Shown here one piece after another: positions 46,730-47,315 of a stretch of 47,315 nucleotides of DNA. The notes below the pieces were generated by a model, which saw nothing but the letters and a program-made list of their open reading frames with translations, was not told the DNA's origin and made no database searches. Made by a program: the position numbers and the translations under genes. This stretch comes from a virus, in IMG/VR virus record IMGVR_UViG_3300031885_000030, positions 1 through 47,315 of that record; one strand, 5' to 3'. Position 1 is the first letter of the stretch; every line of letters begins with the position of its first letter.

Positions 46730-46849
46730 ATGATGAACGGATTCGCTGATAAATCATTAAGAAGAAGTAAGCGCGGGATTCTCGTAGGCGGGCGTCCCGC
46801 GCTTTATTTTGGCAATGAATCAGTTGACGCACCAAAGGTAAAAAAATGA
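46730..46849 (+). CDS. 39-aa micro-protein overlapping the Dam start
   Basis: ATG 46730 (AGGGA upstream) to TGA 46847-46849, with ATGA coupling to the Dam gene. MMNGFADKSLRRSKRGILVG, then GRPALYFGNESVDAPKVKK. Its middle is encoded by a long inverted repeat (46769-46804), which argues that part of this sequence is selected for structure. Confidence 0.4.
   Translation: MMNGFADKSLRRSKRGILVGGRPALYFGNESVDAPKVKK
46769..46808 (+). terminator. 10-bp perfect hairpin with T-rich tail
   Basis: AAGCGCGGGA (46769-46778) pairs perfectly with TCCCGCGCTT (46795-46804), followed by TATTTT. Stem and tail resemble an intrinsic terminator between the 46483 gene and Dam. Confidence 0.65.
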
Positions 46850-47315
46850 CAGATAAACCAACGAAAGATGTTGTGATGGACAAAGCCCTTAAAGCCCCAT
46901 TTCCGTATTTCGGCGGCAAGAGTAGGGTAGCTGACAAGATTTGGGCGTATCTTGGGGACGTTAAACAATACATTGAGCCATTTTTTGGCAGTGGTGCGGT
47001 TTTACTAAAACGTCCACCGACAAAACTCGACAAGATTTACGAAATTGTAAATGACAAGGATGGTTTTATCGCGAATGTTTGGAGGTCGATAGCGTTTTCG
47101 CCCGACGAGGTCGCTCGGTGGTGTGACTGGCCGGTAAATCACGCGGATTTGAACGCACGCCGCAAAACACTTACAGAAAACGAGGGGCGTTTAATAAACA
47201 ATCTTCAAAACGACCCCGAATGGCACGACGCTAAACTTGCGGGATATTGGATTTGGGCGGCAAGTTGCTGGATAGGTTCTGGCCTGACACGCCCAAACGC
47301 GAGACCGCACCTTAC
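46846..47315 (+). CDS. dam: Dam-type N6-adenine DNA methyltransferase, 5' portion (continues at 3..659)
   Basis: ATG 46846 follows CAAAGGTAAA. The N-terminal half of the D12-class enzyme is clear: APFPYFGGKSRVADKI (PYFGGK, SAM-binding region, residues 20-25), YIEPFFGSGAVLLKRPP (motif I FGSG) and IYEIVNDKDGFIANVWRS (the VNDxD segment). Then YWIWAASCWIGSGLTRPNAR runs into the terminal repeat. The window ends within the first copy of the PHL repeat. Joined with 3..659 it makes 349 aa. Confidence 0.88.
   Translation, partial: MTDKPTKDVVMDKALKAPFPYFGGKSRVADKIWAYLGDVKQYIEPFFGSGAVLLKRPPTKLDKIYEIVNDKDGFIANVWRSIAFSPDEVARWCDWPVNHADLNARRKTLTENEGRLINNLQNDPEWHDAKLAGYWIWAASCWIGSGLTRPNARPHL
47237..47315. 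repeat. right copy of 79-bp terminal direct repeat
   Basis: Matches bases 1-79 with one mismatch (C at 47258, G at 22). See the left copy. Confidence 0.93.

Overview
The window is a nearly complete, circularly assembled genome of a temperate, short-tailed (T7-like virion) tailed phage. A 79-bp direct repeat (positions 1-79 and 47237-47315, one mismatch) joins the ends and restores a single Dam-type methylase reading frame across them, so the real molecule is a circle, or a circularly permuted genome, of about 47.24 kb. Genes are tightly packed, mostly on the + strand, and coupled by ATGA stop/start overlaps with good Shine-Dalgarno sequences. The host is probably a planctomycete of the Phycisphaerae type. 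The reasons are the LamG, DUF2341 and 'YYWRVNETDANG'-type fibronectin-like modules on the adhesins, and many Sec or lipoprotein signals. This host call is inference from protein style and is not proven.

Layout. (1) 46.8 kb through the origin to 6.7 kb is a DNA-metabolism and modification block. It holds Dam with an internal 39-bp tandem repeat, a tiny HNH protein, a replication-initiator-like protein with internal repeats that may be the origin, a PD-(D/E)XK endonuclease, zinc-ribbon and HTH proteins, a DUF5131 radical-SAM-like protein and two N4/N6 DNA methyltransferases. (2) 6.7-8.7 kb holds a promoter with a palindromic operator followed by micro-genes separated by GC-rich hairpins. (3) 8.7-15.4 kb holds packaging and head genes: a DUF5681-like protein, large terminase, portal and scaffold. 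(4) 15.4-17.2 kb holds a structured leader, major capsid protein and a Bbp16-like cement protein. (5) 17.2-30.1 kb holds the tail: signal-peptide proteins, gp11-like and gp12-like tail tube, gp13/14/15-like internal proteins, a 1153-aa ejection-type protein and the tail fibre. (6) 30.1-38.8 kb holds coiled-coil or membrane proteins, four large secreted-type adhesins (LamG, DUF2341, fibronectin-like), a lipoprotein, an HNH protein and a DUF1353 protein. (7) 38.8-41.3 kb is the lysogeny region: divergent promoters over a palindrome like the one at 6.76 kb, small genes, and a tyrosine integrase next to an attP that copies the 3' half of a tRNA. (8) 41.3-42.05 kb is a gene-free tandem array of hairpin-bounded elements. 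(9) 42.1-46.8 kb holds zinc-binding proteins, a lipoprotein-type lytic transglycosylase, a RecT/Beta-like annealing protein, a Cas4/RecB-like exonuclease, a YopX-family protein and small regulators.

The phage appears to carry its own initiator and recombination pair but no recognisable DNA or RNA polymerase, so it should depend on the host replisome. Three methyltransferases without a visible cognate restriction enzyme suggest self-protection against host restriction. The two most unusual features are the 41.34-42.03 kb hairpin array and the systematic presence of secretion signals on virion proteins, including the gp12-like tail-tube protein.
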